Part shown: piece after piece, positions 13,764 to 23,294 of the stretch | How positions within the stretch are numbered: position 1 is the stretch's first letter | Layout of the letters: every line of letters begins with the position of its first letter | Assembly (NCBI GenBank): GCA_011525445.1 | Contig: WTGE01000350.1 | Span: 1-23,320 of the forward strand | DNA: 23,320 bases | From: Synechococcus sp. CO36386bin_37 | GTDB lineage: Bacteria > Cyanobacteriota > Cyanobacteriia > PCC-6307 > Cyanobiaceae | Reading direction: 5' to 3' | The notes under the pieces: model-generated | Databases searched by the model: none | Told to the model about the DNA's origin: nothing | Seen by the model: only the letters and a program-made list of their open reading frames with translations | Program-made: the position numbers and the translations under genes

Positions 13764-15293
13764 ATGGAAACGTTGTTGGACAGCAATTCATTTTTCTCTC
13801 CCTCCTTGGATCGGGAGGCGATTCACCGTCGCATTCTCGAATTGGAGAGGGGCAAGGTTGGGCTCTACAGCGTTGGTCTGTATCCGGCATCCCTGGCATA
13901 CAACTGTGCGATGCAGAAAAACAGCGAGGGCCATCTCCTGCTTGCACCACGTCCCGGTCGCGACCTGCTTGGCGCTTTCCCGGAAGATGTGATTCAAGGT
14001 ATGGATGAGGTTCATGTGGCCACGATTGAAGCGATGGCCACCCATGAGCAGGCTGGCAAACGCGTGACCAATTCTTTGGCAGACCTCCTCATGCGCTGTG
14101 AGCTGGTGGTGCTCAGTGCTAACAGCAACCACGTTGAGGAGGATCTGCGAGAGGCTTGCAAATTGCGTTCTGAGCTGAACAGAGAACAAGTGGTGATGGC
14201 TTGTCTCGCTGGGTCGTTTTGTCATGATCAAATTGCCAATGAGTCCTATGTGCTCTGTGAGAAGGAGCCGAACTTGGCTTTTTTCTCTGGATTTCATCGT
14301 CACGGAGCTCTGAGAAATCCTCTTGACAGCTTCACTGCGAATTTTTGCCATCCCAATGCCCTAACGGCCTTGCTTGGTGCGCGTTTGCTGGATCGACTGT
14401 CTCCGAATATTCAAGTATCGCCTGGTGTTCACAACGTTGAGGGGCAATACATCAAGGCTGCAAAAAATATGGCGTCCGTGTTTGCAGGCTTTGGTTACTC
14501 TTTTCACCAGCAAAATCCAGGTGTTCTGCCCACGTTGCTCACCCTTCTTTTGGATCAGTGCCTCGATCAGGCGGCAACAGTCTCGATGGCTCGACGCGAT
14601 CGTCAGCGACTTTATAACCGCCAGCCATTCTCACTCACTGAACTCGGTTATGGGGTTCCCAGAATCGAAGCCGCCCTTGTGCGCGAAGGAGATATGGAGA
14701 AAGTTCGGGACCACACCTTCGCTCAGCTCACGGCAATGGTTGCCGATGTTCGCGGCAGCATGATGATGCCTGTCTCCGGTAAACCCACTCGCAACTTTGA
14801 GGTGGGGCAGGTTCTTGCGGAGCACATGCGCATGGAACAACGCTGCCCTCACAGCATGGAGGAATTGGAGAACTGGTGCGAAGCGGCGGGTTTACGCAAG
14901 GGAGGATTGGAGGGACTGAAAGCACTTCGTTACTGGCCCCAAATTGCTCGGAAATACTCTATTCCGGTGCATGACGCATCGATGATCAATCTGCTTTACA
15001 TGGCTGTTTATGGCAGGCAAGCCACCAAAGATGTGGCATTTTCTGTGATGACTGAAAGCCGCCAATTATCAACTTATTGCCAGGAGTCTGTACGACCATC
15101 GCACAGCAGGCGTTATGCCGAAGCGTTACAAAATCTGGATCTTCCTGAGGCGATCGATTTAATTGCTAATGCTGTAATTGCAGATAATGCTCGACGGTTA
15201 ATTCGTGGAGATTCTGGCCTAGAAGATGTGGAAATTGATGATGATCCACCTGCATACCTAAGGGCAATGAATGTTATCGAAAATGCTCTCTAA
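13764..15293 (+). CDS. Divergent NAD-dependent glycerol-3-phosphate dehydrogenase-like protein
   Basis: The 509-residue product shows the outline of a 6-phosphogluconate/glycerol-3-phosphate dehydrogenase fold. It has an N-terminal Rossmann-like unit (KVGLYSVGLYPASLAYNCAM, then CELVVLSANSNHVEEDLREA) and a helical C-terminal domain. That domain contains VHNVEGQYIKAAKNMASVFAGFG, which resembles the catalytic-Lys 'GxLKNVxAIAxG' block of GpsA-type enzymes. The first glycine loop is degenerate: GLYPAS replaces GxGxxG. It is also about 170 residues longer than typical GpsA. ATG at 13764 is preferred to the adjacent TTG. It faces stpA across 1 kb. Since glucosylglycerol synthesis consumes glycerol 3-phosphate, a linked role is tempting but unproved. 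Another NAD-binding reductase activity is possible. Confidence 0.6.
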   Translation: METLLDSNSFFSPSLDREAIHRRILELERGKVGLYSVGLYPASLAYNCAMQKNSEGHLLLAPRPGRDLLGAFPEDVIQGMDEVHVATIEAMATHEQAGKRVTNSLADLLMRCELVVLSANSNHVEEDLREACKLRSELNREQVVMACLAGSFCHDQIANESYVLCEKEPNLAFFSGFHRHGALRNPLDSFTANFCHPNALTALLGARLLDRLSPNIQVSPGVHNVEGQYIKAAKNMASVFAGFGYSFHQQNPGVLPTLLTLLLDQCLDQAATVSMARRDRQRLYNRQPFSLTELGYGVPRIEAALVREGDMEKVRDHTFAQLTAMVADVRGSMMMPVSGKPTRNFEVGQVLAEHMRMEQRCPHSMEELENWCEAAGLRKGGLEGLKALRYWPQIARKYSIPVHDASMINLLYMAVYGRQATKDVAFSVMTESRQLSTYCQESVRPSHSRRYAEALQNLDLPEAIDLIANAVIADNARRLIRGDSGLEDVEIDDDPPAYLRAMNVIENAL

Positions 15294-15461
15294 TTAATCA
15301 TGAAAACTATGTCAGCGATGAATTTTTTCAATGCAGGATCGTAACTTTAAATAATCACTTGATCACTCGCAGAACGTTTTTCGCATCACTCCGAAGCTTT
15401 CTAACACTTCTTGCAGAGGTTCGTTATCGGTATTGGCGAATGCGTCGTCAAAAAGCAATGG

Positions 15462-15653
15462 CTAACACCCTCCATTTTGATTTTTGAGGGTAATGGCAAT
15501 CGCGATTCGGACAGCTGCATTCAGTTGTTCTTTCATTTCGCTGCTGAGTTGGTTGAACTCAAAAAACATGCCTTGTTGTTCCATTCCGAGTTGTAGCAAT
15601 CCTTGCTTTGCGCTGTAACTGAAGGAGCATCCATCCTGTGGCTCGACCAGCAA
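15462..15653 (-). CDS. Doubtful small protein, up to 63 residues
   Basis: The frame runs from TTG 15653, or from ATG 15584 for 40 residues. The segment MEQQGMFFEFNQLSSEMKEQ followed by LNAAVRIAIAITL is a plausible helix-forming small protein with a hydrophobic C-terminal half. No domain is recognised. It overlaps the plus-strand candidate at 15603 unless the shorter start is used. Confidence 0.3.
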   Translation of the reverse strand: MLVEPQDGCSFSYSAKQGLLQLGMEQQGMFFEFNQLSSEMKEQLNAAVRIAIAITLKNQNGGC

Positions 15654-15737
15654 CGGTTGAAGGATCCGGTTGTGTCGTGCTTAAGAGGAGAGGAGGAGCG
15701 CTGTGTGAGATCGCTGCGTACCTTCTGGCAGCGCTGA
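15603..15737 (+). CDS. Doubtful small protein, 44 residues
   Basis: A TTG-started frame with a protein-like body: EGASILWLDQQRLKDPVVSC followed by a charged, Arg/Glu-rich end, RSLRTFWQR. It lacks an ATG and a clear ribosome-binding site. It lies between two plus-strand genes and would be divergent from the shorter minus-strand candidate. Confidence 0.25.
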   Translation: MLCAVTEGASILWLDQQRLKDPVVSCLRGEEERCVRSLRTFWQR

Positions 15738-15926
15738 AGCAAACCACTGCGTGCGAACGACCCTGGCTTCGTGCTGTTAAGCCTGCCGAGCTAGTCCAGT
15801 TTCGCTGAGGTCTCGGCAACGGCTGAGTGGATGATCTTTGTCCATGCTGCCGCTTCCCGGCTCATTTTCTGCACACTTGTCCATGGCAGAGGAACAGATC
15901 CACGTCATTCTTCCAGCCTGAGACTC

Positions 15927-17093
15927 ATGCGATTCGTCATGGCCGACGCCATTTCCAGGCTTGATCCATCGCTCGATGCGATTGCAGGTCTCTTTCATCC
16001 TCCTGAGCAAATCACTTCGATTGACACCCTCGGATCCGGGAATGTCAACGACACTTTTCTTGTGTCTCTGGCTGGAAATGCAGATCGCCAGGCTTTTGTG
16101 ATGCAGCGCCTGAATAAAAGCGTGTTTGAAAACCCTGAGCTTGTGATGCGTAATTTGCTTGCTCTAGGCAGTCATGTGCAACAGCGCCTTGAGACCGATC
16201 CTCCTGAGTTGGCAGGTCGACGTTGGGAAATCCCAAAAGTTCTGCAGACGCGTGATCGCGAAGATCATTGGGTAGAGCACAACGGGGAGTTCTGGCGGTC
16301 TATTACTTACATCGGTGCAGCCACCACCAGCGACGTTATTCGAAGTTGGGAGCATGCGAGAGAAGTGGGCTATGGACTTGGGATGTTTCACCATCTCATC
16401 AGTGATTTACCCACAGGTGAGTTGGCAGATACGCTCGAAGGTTTTCATGTTGCACCAAAATATCTTGAGAATTATGATTTTGTTTGTCAAGATCAAAAGT
16501 CACAGATTGAGGACCAGTCAAGGGTTGATCAGCGGCTAAAAAATGCTCTCGACTTTGTAGAACAAAGACGACGGGGGATTGATGTCTTAGAGGCGGCCTG
16601 CGCTCGTGGTGAGCTGAAACGCCGTCCGATTCACGGAGATCCCAAAATCAACAATGTGATGCTTGATGAATTAAGTGGTTGTGCAGTTGGATTGATTGAT
16701 CTTGATACTGTTAAACCTGGTCTGATTCACTACGACATTGGAGATTGCCTACGCTCCTGCTGCAATGTTCATGGAGAGGAAACGCTTCAAGTGGATTCGG
16801 TCGAATTTGATCTCACTCTGTGCCGAGCCATTCTTGAGGGTTACCTCACAATCGGTCGATCCTTTCTTTCTGAGCGGGATTTCTTTTATCTGCCAGATTG
16901 TATTCGTTTGATTCCGTTTGAACTTGGGTTGAGGTTCCTAACTGACTATCTTATGGGCGATCGTTATTTCAGAACTGATCGACCCGCTCACAATCTGGAT
17001 CGAGCTCTTGTGCAATTTGCTTTAACGCAATCCATCGAATCTCAATGGGACAGTCTTCAAAGCTTGATTCACGACCTTTCTGGAGGTAGTTGA
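15927..17093 (+). CDS. APH-family phosphotransferase, N-acetylhexosamine kinase-like
   Basis: The 388-residue product has the aminoglycoside-phosphotransferase/choline-kinase fold. A nucleotide-binding loop LGSGNVNDTFLVS lies at 35-47 and a Lys/Gln-containing strand VMQRLN follows. The Brenner motif HGDPKINNVMLDE is at 236-248 (catalytic Asp238), and the metal-binding LIDLDTVKPGLIHYDIGD is at 256-273. The HGDxKxNN plus IDLDTVxPG combination is shared with N-acetylhexosamine 1-kinase (NahK) and related sugar kinases, so an anomeric or small sugar substrate is more likely than an antibiotic. ATG 15927 (or 15939) is chosen because upstream codons look non-coding. Its stop is 1 bp from the DOMON-like gene, so they share an operon. 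The substrate is unknown. Confidence 0.85.
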   Translation: MRFVMADAISRLDPSLDAIAGLFHPPEQITSIDTLGSGNVNDTFLVSLAGNADRQAFVMQRLNKSVFENPELVMRNLLALGSHVQQRLETDPPELAGRRWEIPKVLQTRDREDHWVEHNGEFWRSITYIGAATTSDVIRSWEHAREVGYGLGMFHHLISDLPTGELADTLEGFHVAPKYLENYDFVCQDQKSQIEDQSRVDQRLKNALDFVEQRRRGIDVLEAACARGELKRRPIHGDPKINNVMLDELSGCAVGLIDLDTVKPGLIHYDIGDCLRSCCNVHGEETLQVDSVEFDLTLCRAILEGYLTIGRSFLSERDFFYLPDCIRLIPFELGLRFLTDYLMGDRYFRTDRPAHNLDRALVQFALTQSIESQWDSLQSLIHDLSGGS

Positions 17094-17094
17094 T

Positions 17095-17673
17095 ATGTCG
17101 CGCCATCCGGTGATGGTTCGTCAGGTGTGCCCTCTTCTTCCGCATGACCTCCCACATTCTCCTGATCTGTTAGTCAGCGCAGAATATGTTTGGTCTGAGG
17201 AAGGAATTCTTGAACTCAGCTACAGCCTCAGACCTCGGCGACCTGATTGTGATTTGCAGGGTCTTGCTTGGCCTCAGTACGGTTTGAACTCCCCTTCCGG
17301 TCAACGCAAGGACCGCCTCTGGGAACACAGTTGTTTTGAAGCATTTCTCGGTCTGCCGGGATCACCGATGTATTGGGAACTCAACATTTCACCCTCAGGC
17401 CAGTGGAACCTGTACGAATTTGAGTCCTACCGCCAGCGTTCATCAGGCTTGGTTGGGGCGTCTCCACCCAAAGTGAACATGAGACGCACGCCACGGGACT
17501 GCCGCTGTGATGTGGTGTTGGACCTCAGACCTTGGTGGCCCACTCCTTCGATGCCAGAACTTGGCCTGACTGCTGTGATCGAAGACAAGTCAGGACAGCT
17601 CAGTTATTGGGCTCTGTCCCACCCCGCAGACGATGCAGACTTTCATGACCGTCGCAGCTTCCTGAATTGCTGA
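17095..17673 (+). CDS. DOMON-like domain protein
   Basis: The 192-residue product is a single beta-sandwich domain of the DOMON-like type: RKDRLWEHSCFEAFLGLPG, then YWELNISPSGQWNLYEFESYR, and a C-terminal YWALSHPADDADFHDRRSF. This layout is that of carbohydrate- or haem-binding DOMON/CBM9 relatives found widely in bacteria. There is no signal peptide, so it is probably cytoplasmic. It starts 1 bp after the kinase-like gene and is followed 21 bp later by the lytic transglycosylase. Being coupled to a sugar-kinase-like gene, it may bind the same carbohydrate, which is an inference from context. A catalytic function is not evident. Confidence 0.85.
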   Translation: MSRHPVMVRQVCPLLPHDLPHSPDLLVSAEYVWSEEGILELSYSLRPRRPDCDLQGLAWPQYGLNSPSGQRKDRLWEHSCFEAFLGLPGSPMYWELNISPSGQWNLYEFESYRQRSSGLVGASPPKVNMRRTPRDCRCDVVLDLRPWWPTPSMPELGLTAVIEDKSGQLSYWALSHPADDADFHDRRSFLNC

Positions 17674-17694
17674 CGATTGACGATTCTTCTAATC

Positions 17695-18699
17695 ATGGCC
17701 TCACTTCGCCGAGTACTGATTGCTCTTCCATTGGTGGTGATCCCATTGACTTGGGGTTGTCGGTGGTCTCCCGCTCTACAGGCCAATGGTTCTCAAGATC
17801 AGGAAGCGCTTGAACCAGTTCAAGCAGATCAGGCTGCTCAGGATGATGCGGTGCCTTCGTTACCGACGAGCAGCGATCTCCCGCGCTCACCATCGGGAGC
17901 ACACTATCCACTGGTGCCCGACCAACCGGATGAGCTGGCCCGATTGTTATCCGCGATCGAACGCGCCATTCGCAACCCTGATGTTCCTGCAGAGGCCGTA
18001 CCTAGGCTGGCCCATCAACAGCAAGTGATTTATCGGGTGTTGTCGCACCGGACTGCTCTTGCTAAGGAAGTTCGATCCAGGATGGATCCCAGCTTGCGCT
18101 GGGTGTTTGATCAACACATCTCAGCGCGCCGCTCTTTTCTTGCGATGCACCGCGGCCCTGCATCCTCCACGCTCCCTGCGTGGAGGATCAAAGCACCCGC
18201 TCCCCAAGAAGAATTGCTCAAGGCCTACCGCAGCGCTTCAGCATCCACTGGAATTGATTGGGAAATCCTTGCCGCTGTGAATCTGGTCGAAACGGGCATG
18301 GGCCGCATTGATGGCGTGTCCGTCGCCAATGCTCAGGGTCCCATGCAATTTCTACCGACCACCTGGATGGAACCTGGGATCGGGCGTGGTGGGGACATCC
18401 GCAACCCCTGGGATGCCATTCATGCAGCTGCCCGGTATCTGGTGCGTCGGGGGGGGCTTGACAACATTCGCACAGGACTTTGGGGTTACAACAACAGTGA
18501 TCACTACGGCAGTGCTGTGATCCGCTACGCCGACTTGATCAAGCGAGATCCCCTGGCCTATCGAGGTTTGTATCACTGGCAAATTCACTATGCCTCAGCG
18601 GCTGGTGATCTTTGGCTTGATGAGGGTTTCTCCCAGACAAGGCCTGTTGATGTCTTCGAGTATTTACGCCTGAACCCGCACAGCAAGCCATCAGGTTGA
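17695..18699 (+). CDS. Lytic transglycosylase, SLT domain, exported
   Basis: The 334-residue product begins with a hydrophobic signal (MASLRRVLIALPLVVIPLTWGC). Cys22 after Gly suggests, but does not match perfectly, a lipobox. A Gln/Asp/Pro-rich linker spans about 30-75, and a helical region follows to 165. The catalytic SLT domain (about 172-285) has NLVETGMGRI with catalytic Glu199, the GPMQFLPTTW motif (215-224) and WGYNNSDHYG (263-272). It cleaves the MurNAc-GlcNAc bond of peptidoglycan non-hydrolytically in the periplasm. ATG 17695 is preferred to TTG 17677. It lies in a plus-strand series but its role is cell-wall turnover, so the co-location may be incidental. Confidence 0.9.
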   Translation: MASLRRVLIALPLVVIPLTWGCRWSPALQANGSQDQEALEPVQADQAAQDDAVPSLPTSSDLPRSPSGAHYPLVPDQPDELARLLSAIERAIRNPDVPAEAVPRLAHQQQVIYRVLSHRTALAKEVRSRMDPSLRWVFDQHISARRSFLAMHRGPASSTLPAWRIKAPAPQEELLKAYRSASASTGIDWEILAAVNLVETGMGRIDGVSVANAQGPMQFLPTTWMEPGIGRGGDIRNPWDAIHAAARYLVRRGGLDNIRTGLWGYNNSDHYGSAVIRYADLIKRDPLAYRGLYHWQIHYASAAGDLWLDEGFSQTRPVDVFEYLRLNPHSKPSG

Positions 18700-18719
18700 G
18701 GGGATGCGTCCTGGCGTGA

Positions 18720-19469
18720 TTGTCTTTGCCCTTTACGATTCGAAGGGAATCAAGGCTGAATTTCTTGGCGAAGGAATTAACGCATCGGGCTGAAGAGCTC
18801 AAGACTCTGGGATGGTCGACGGATGAAGTAGCCCGTTATGCCGAACTATGGGACTATCGCCAGCGTTGGGGTGCAATGAACCTCGAACGTGAGGATCGTT
18901 TGTTCCTGCGTAAGGCGGAAGCAGCGCTACCTGTCCTTGTCTCCGGGAAGGCTGCCATGAAGAAGGCAACCCATGAGAAGTCCTATTACCGCTGGATCTG
19001 CTTTCACCTTGAAGCCATGAACGCTGCAGAGGCCAGTTTCTCCATGTCCGAGGGCTCACGAGGAGTGTGGCCCATTCTTCTGGAGGAAGAAAAGCGTTTG
19101 CTTGATTACTACGAGCCAGTTCTTGGTCTTCCAGACACGATTAAAGCCAAGGCTTTTGATGCCGTAAGAGAAGAAATGGCCTTACAGGCTGCTCCTCTTG
19201 CAGAGGCTGACGGTCAGACTGAGACCTACGACTTCATGGCTGCACTCAAGGATCTCAAGGTTCAAGAGAACAGCAAATGGCGTCATCTGCGGACGTTGGA
19301 AGGCGACCAGCCCTACCCGGTTCTGGGGGCCGAGGCGGCCGCTTCTTTCCGTTCTGAAGTGCGCCATCGTTTTGGATCTCTTGTGCGAGAAACGCTTCCC
19401 TCATTGGCAGAAACGGAAAAACCGGCACCTGATGACACTTGGAACCAAACCACTGAAATGTCGAGCTAG
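18720..19469 (+). CDS. Conserved-looking helical protein of unknown function
   Basis: The 249-residue product is almost wholly alpha-helical and charged. It contains RYAELWDYRQRWGAMNLERED, the basic patch AMKKATHEKSYYRWIC and an acidic C-terminus (ETEKPAPDDTW). No signal peptide, membrane helix or catalytic motif is visible. A cytoplasmic structural or binding protein is likely. The start is TTG at 18720; the codon immediately before is a stop (TGA), so no upstream start exists. The ATG at 18704 is out of frame. It is 20 bp after the transglycosylase and 24 bp before metY, also TTG-started, so read-through transcription is likely. I do not recognise a family. Confidence 0.8.
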   Translation: MSLPFTIRRESRLNFLAKELTHRAEELKTLGWSTDEVARYAELWDYRQRWGAMNLEREDRLFLRKAEAALPVLVSGKAAMKKATHEKSYYRWICFHLEAMNAAEASFSMSEGSRGVWPILLEEEKRLLDYYEPVLGLPDTIKAKAFDAVREEMALQAAPLAEADGQTETYDFMAALKDLKVQENSKWRHLRTLEGDQPYPVLGAEAAASFRSEVRHRFGSLVRETLPSLAETEKPAPDDTWNQTTEMSS

Positions 19470-20816
<1,347 letters not shown>

Positions 20817-20981
20817 GCAAGTCTGGGAAGAGCGTGTTTTGGACTACGTGCCTGATCTGCATTCGTTGCAGTCATCAGCGCTGATGTTGGCTACGTTGAA
20901 GAGTATTCGCAAGGGCAAAACGGTCGATTGTTATTGCACACATGCTGAAACAAACTCAGTCATTGGAATGGATCTGAGCAG

Positions 20982-21875
20982 ATGGCATTGATTCTTCCAC
21001 GGAACTATCACAAGATCACTGCTGTTGAACGAAACCGTATTTCCTGGATTGAACCCGAGCAAGCTGAGCGTCAGGACATCCGCCCTCTTCGCATCGGCAT
21101 TCTCAACATCATGCCATTAGGAAAGCAGTACGAATTCAACCTGCTGCATCCACTGGGGTTGTCGGTCCTACAAATTGAACCCATTTGGATTCGTCTCCAG
21201 TCACATGCCTACAGGAGTTGGGATCAGTTTCATCTCGATCAGCTTTATGTCAGCTGGGAGGAAGCTCAAGCACAGGGGCCCTTGGATGGATTGATCATCA
21301 CGGGTGCTCCTGTGGAGCATTTGGCGTTTGAGGATGTGACCTACTGGCCAGAATTCGTTGAGTTGATTCAGGAAGCTCGCCAGTCCTGCGCGAGCACTCT
21401 GGGTCTTTGTTGGGCTGGATTTGCTCTGGCCTATCTTGCTGGTGTCGACAAAATTCCGTTCGAGCGCAAGTTGTTTGGGGTTTTCCCGATGCGGAGTCTT
21501 GTCCCCGGGCATCCCTTGATGGGGACTCAGGATGATCAATTTTTCTGTCCCCAAAGCCGTCATGCTGGATTGCCGGACGCGGCGATGGAATCAGCTCAGC
21601 GACAAGGTCGACTTAGACTTCTAGCTTACGGACAAGAGGTTGGATACACGATTTTCGAGACACCCGATCAGCGTCAGCTGATGCATTTAGGTCATCCGGA
21701 ATACAGCGTCGGGAGGTTACAGGCGGAGATGGAGCGAGATCGTGCCCGTGGAGATGTACCTCCTCCTGAAAATTTTGATCCGGATCACCCAAGAACGTTA
21801 TGGCGTTCTCACAGGAATCTTTTGTTCCAGCAGTGGCTGTGGTTCTGTTATCAACGCGTTAGTCTTCAGTACTAA
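20982..21875 (+). CDS. metA: Homoserine O-acetyltransferase (MetA family)
   Basis: The 297-residue product is a MetA-type glutamine-amidotransferase-fold acyltransferase. It has RIGILNIMPLGKQYE with Lys48, DGLIITGAPVEHL (102-114), the catalytic Cys143 in LGLCWAGFA, and His238/Glu240 in LGHPEY. At the position after GAPV it has Glu112. In this family Glu there is associated with acetyl-CoA use and Gly (as in E. coli) with succinyl-CoA, so O-acetylhomoserine is the predicted product, matching the neighbouring MetY. Length and the C-terminal WRSHRNLLFQQW are typical. ATG at 20982 is the natural start. The next gene is convergent, 49 bp away. Confidence 0.95.
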   Translation: MALILPRNYHKITAVERNRISWIEPEQAERQDIRPLRIGILNIMPLGKQYEFNLLHPLGLSVLQIEPIWIRLQSHAYRSWDQFHLDQLYVSWEEAQAQGPLDGLIITGAPVEHLAFEDVTYWPEFVELIQEARQSCASTLGLCWAGFALAYLAGVDKIPFERKLFGVFPMRSLVPGHPLMGTQDDQFFCPQSRHAGLPDAAMESAQRQGRLRLLAYGQEVGYTIFETPDQRQLMHLGHPEYSVGRLQAEMERDRARGDVPPPENFDPDHPRTLWRSHRNLLFQQWLWFCYQRVSLQY

Positions 21876-21924
21876 GGTGGACTCTGCGCAAGCGATGTTT
21901 GCCAATCGATGTCTTCAGTCAGGT

Positions 21925-22242
21925 TTACTGATTTTCTCGATACGTAGCTTGATGGATCTCTTGTGTGAGGTGTTTAATAGCTACAAGGGTTTCAGAGTCA
22001 GTTTGAGCCTGACGCTCTGAGATTTCGCTTTGAATGTTCTGGCCAACAATGATGATCGGTAAGAGAACGAGTTGAAGGAACGTTTGTGCTGTCCATGAAA
22101 CGATTTTCATAGGATCTCTCGAGGCAAGTGCCTCTGGCAGAGACACAAGTGCTAGTGCCATGAAGGCATATGCAGCCCACATCGTGCCAATTTTTTCTGT
22201 AATGAACAGTGCAATTTTTTTGTTCAGACGACGCAAGCCCAT
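21925..22242 (-). CDS. Small membrane protein with two helices (DUF1003-like features)
   Basis: The 105-residue product has two membrane segments: KIGTMWAAYAFMALALVSLP (18-37) and VSWTAQTFLQLVLLPIIIVG (48-67). They are followed by a cytoplasmic-type tail GQNIQSEISERQAQTDSETL. The 'SWTAQTFLQLVLLPII-VGQN' pattern followed by a polar helix is seen in a group of small bacterial membrane proteins resembling DUF1003, with no known function. The start is a clear ATG at 22242. It is convergent with metA (49 bp). The family name is uncertain but a real gene is likely. Confidence 0.8.
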   Translation of the reverse strand: MGLRRLNKKIALFITEKIGTMWAAYAFMALALVSLPEALASRDPMKIVSWTAQTFLQLVLLPIIIVGQNIQSEISERQAQTDSETLVAIKHLTQEIHQATYRENQ

Positions 22243-22664
22243 ACACTCAAATGATTCATTATTAAGTTAATTTTAAGACAGAGATTTGGGTTTTGGATAA
22301 AAGTATAGAGTCTCTTTGGCTTATGAGAAGATATCGCCCCAACTAGTGTGCGAGTTTGAATTTGTTATGAAGGTTTCGCGGTACCTGACTTTCGCATTAA
22401 AGTAATTCATTCCACTAATTCATGCTTGTCGATCAGGTTGTAAATCGCAAGTCTGAAGTCAAGGTTGAGACTCAATGCTTAAAGCTTATGGTTTAGTGCA
22501 TAGGTCTAAGCTTTTCTAGTGGATCCGTTGTGTTGTTCTGTGGACCTTGTTTTTTTTGGTATCCACAGTCAGTCTTTAATTGCAGAGGAACTAATTCTCG
22601 TGCATACCACTTTTGCACTTCCTAACCAATACAATCGATCAGTAGCAGGCAGCCTTCGAGTGAT
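22243..22664. other. Gap without recognisable gene
   Basis: AT-rich and stop-rich in all frames. CTGTGGA (22538-22544) and TCCACAG (22562-22568) form a perfect 7-bp stem whose 17-nt loop contains eight T residues. It does not have the shape of a standard terminator, as the T-run is inside the loop. The region should include the promoter of the small membrane protein gene and the transcript end of the zinc-ribbon gene. Confidence 0.5.
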
Positions 22665-23024
22665 TTAGCTGGATTTTGCTTTATTGCCCATCAAATCAAC
22701 TTGTTGGCAGTCCGCTGTCAGTGGTGCAGGGGAGAGGTCCTTCTTTTTTTGACCTGTTCTTGGGTTGGGCCGTTGCGCTGAATCGCGATTCAGTTCCCTT
22801 TCGAGAGCCGCGATACGTCGTTCCCTAAGGCAATGTCGACAACCTCCGGTTGTTTGAAGATGCTTCTCAGGCGTGATGCTGAACAGTTGTACAGGATGCT
22901 TATTACAGCGAATTTTGACTGGACTCTTGTAGCTGCGATAGTTGATTTCGGAATAATCAAAGTGGTCAGCGAAGCGCTCGTGCGCTCTTCTGAGAAATTC
23001 CGTTTCAGTAATGCGTGCTCCCAT
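22665..23024 (-). CDS. Zinc-ribbon protein, DUF723-like
   Basis: The 119-residue product has one compact domain: a helix (TETEFLRRAHERFADHFDYS), then NYRSYKSPVKIRCNKH, FSITPEKHLQTTGGC and RHC. The CxxH (Cys40/His43) and CxxC (Cys62/Cys65) pairs, with the phrase 'YDYS..NY....KV.I.C..H', match the DUF723-type zinc-binding domain. That domain occurs in phage and homing-endonuclease-related proteins and as small proteins in marine cyanobacteria. The C-terminal 50 residues are basic, then disordered-looking. No nuclease motif is visible, so it may bind DNA without cutting it. ATG at 23024 is used. It is isolated between gaps. Confidence 0.78.
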   Translation of the reverse strand: MGARITETEFLRRAHERFADHFDYSEINYRSYKSPVKIRCNKHPVQLFSITPEKHLQTTGGCRHCLRERRIAALERELNRDSAQRPNPRTGQKKKDLSPAPLTADCQQVDLMGNKAKSS

Positions 23025-23159
23025 GGAAAGAATGTATGGGTAAATGCCATGTCGTTGGCATCAATGTTATGGCTCGTAATAACCTGATTCCAGTAGTATT
23101 AAGCACTTTCAGCGATTTTTAAGTGCATCAGCGAGGTGGATCGTAAGAACACTTCATTC

Positions 23160-23294
23160 ATGTCAAGGCCTGATGGCACGCCAGACGATCAACTCCTTGA
23201 TACTTTGAAAGCAATCCAAGGCAGGTCATCATTCGCTTCAACTGTGCTGAACAGCTCTTCTGCTTGGTGCAAAGGGAAGCCGATACAGCTTTGA
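23160..23294 (+). CDS. Candidate small protein, 44 residues
   Basis: An ATG-started frame of 44 residues beginning MSRPDGTPDDQLLDTLKAIQ. The N-terminal half looks like a real amphipathic helix with acidic residues; the C-terminal half is Ser-rich. No ribosome-binding site or domain is evident. It lies at the window edge in otherwise featureless DNA. Confidence 0.3.
   Translation: MSRPDGTPDDQLLDTLKAIQGRSSFASTVLNSSSAWCKGKPIQL

Larger units (their letters stand above)
15294..15926. other. Gap with competing small ORFs
   Basis: This 633-bp stretch separates the dehydrogenase-like gene from the kinase-like gene. Two small frames on opposite strands (15462-15653 minus, 15603-15737 plus) look somewhat protein-like and are listed separately. 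A 6-bp stem (ACCCTC/GAGGGT, 15467-15491) has no T-run. The kinase-like frame is open back to 15831, but the bases before 15927 do not look coding. Confidence 0.5.

Noticed and set aside
15831..15926. Upstream extension of the kinase-like gene
   Set aside because: Composition is not protein-like, and the APH domain starts well after ATG 15927.
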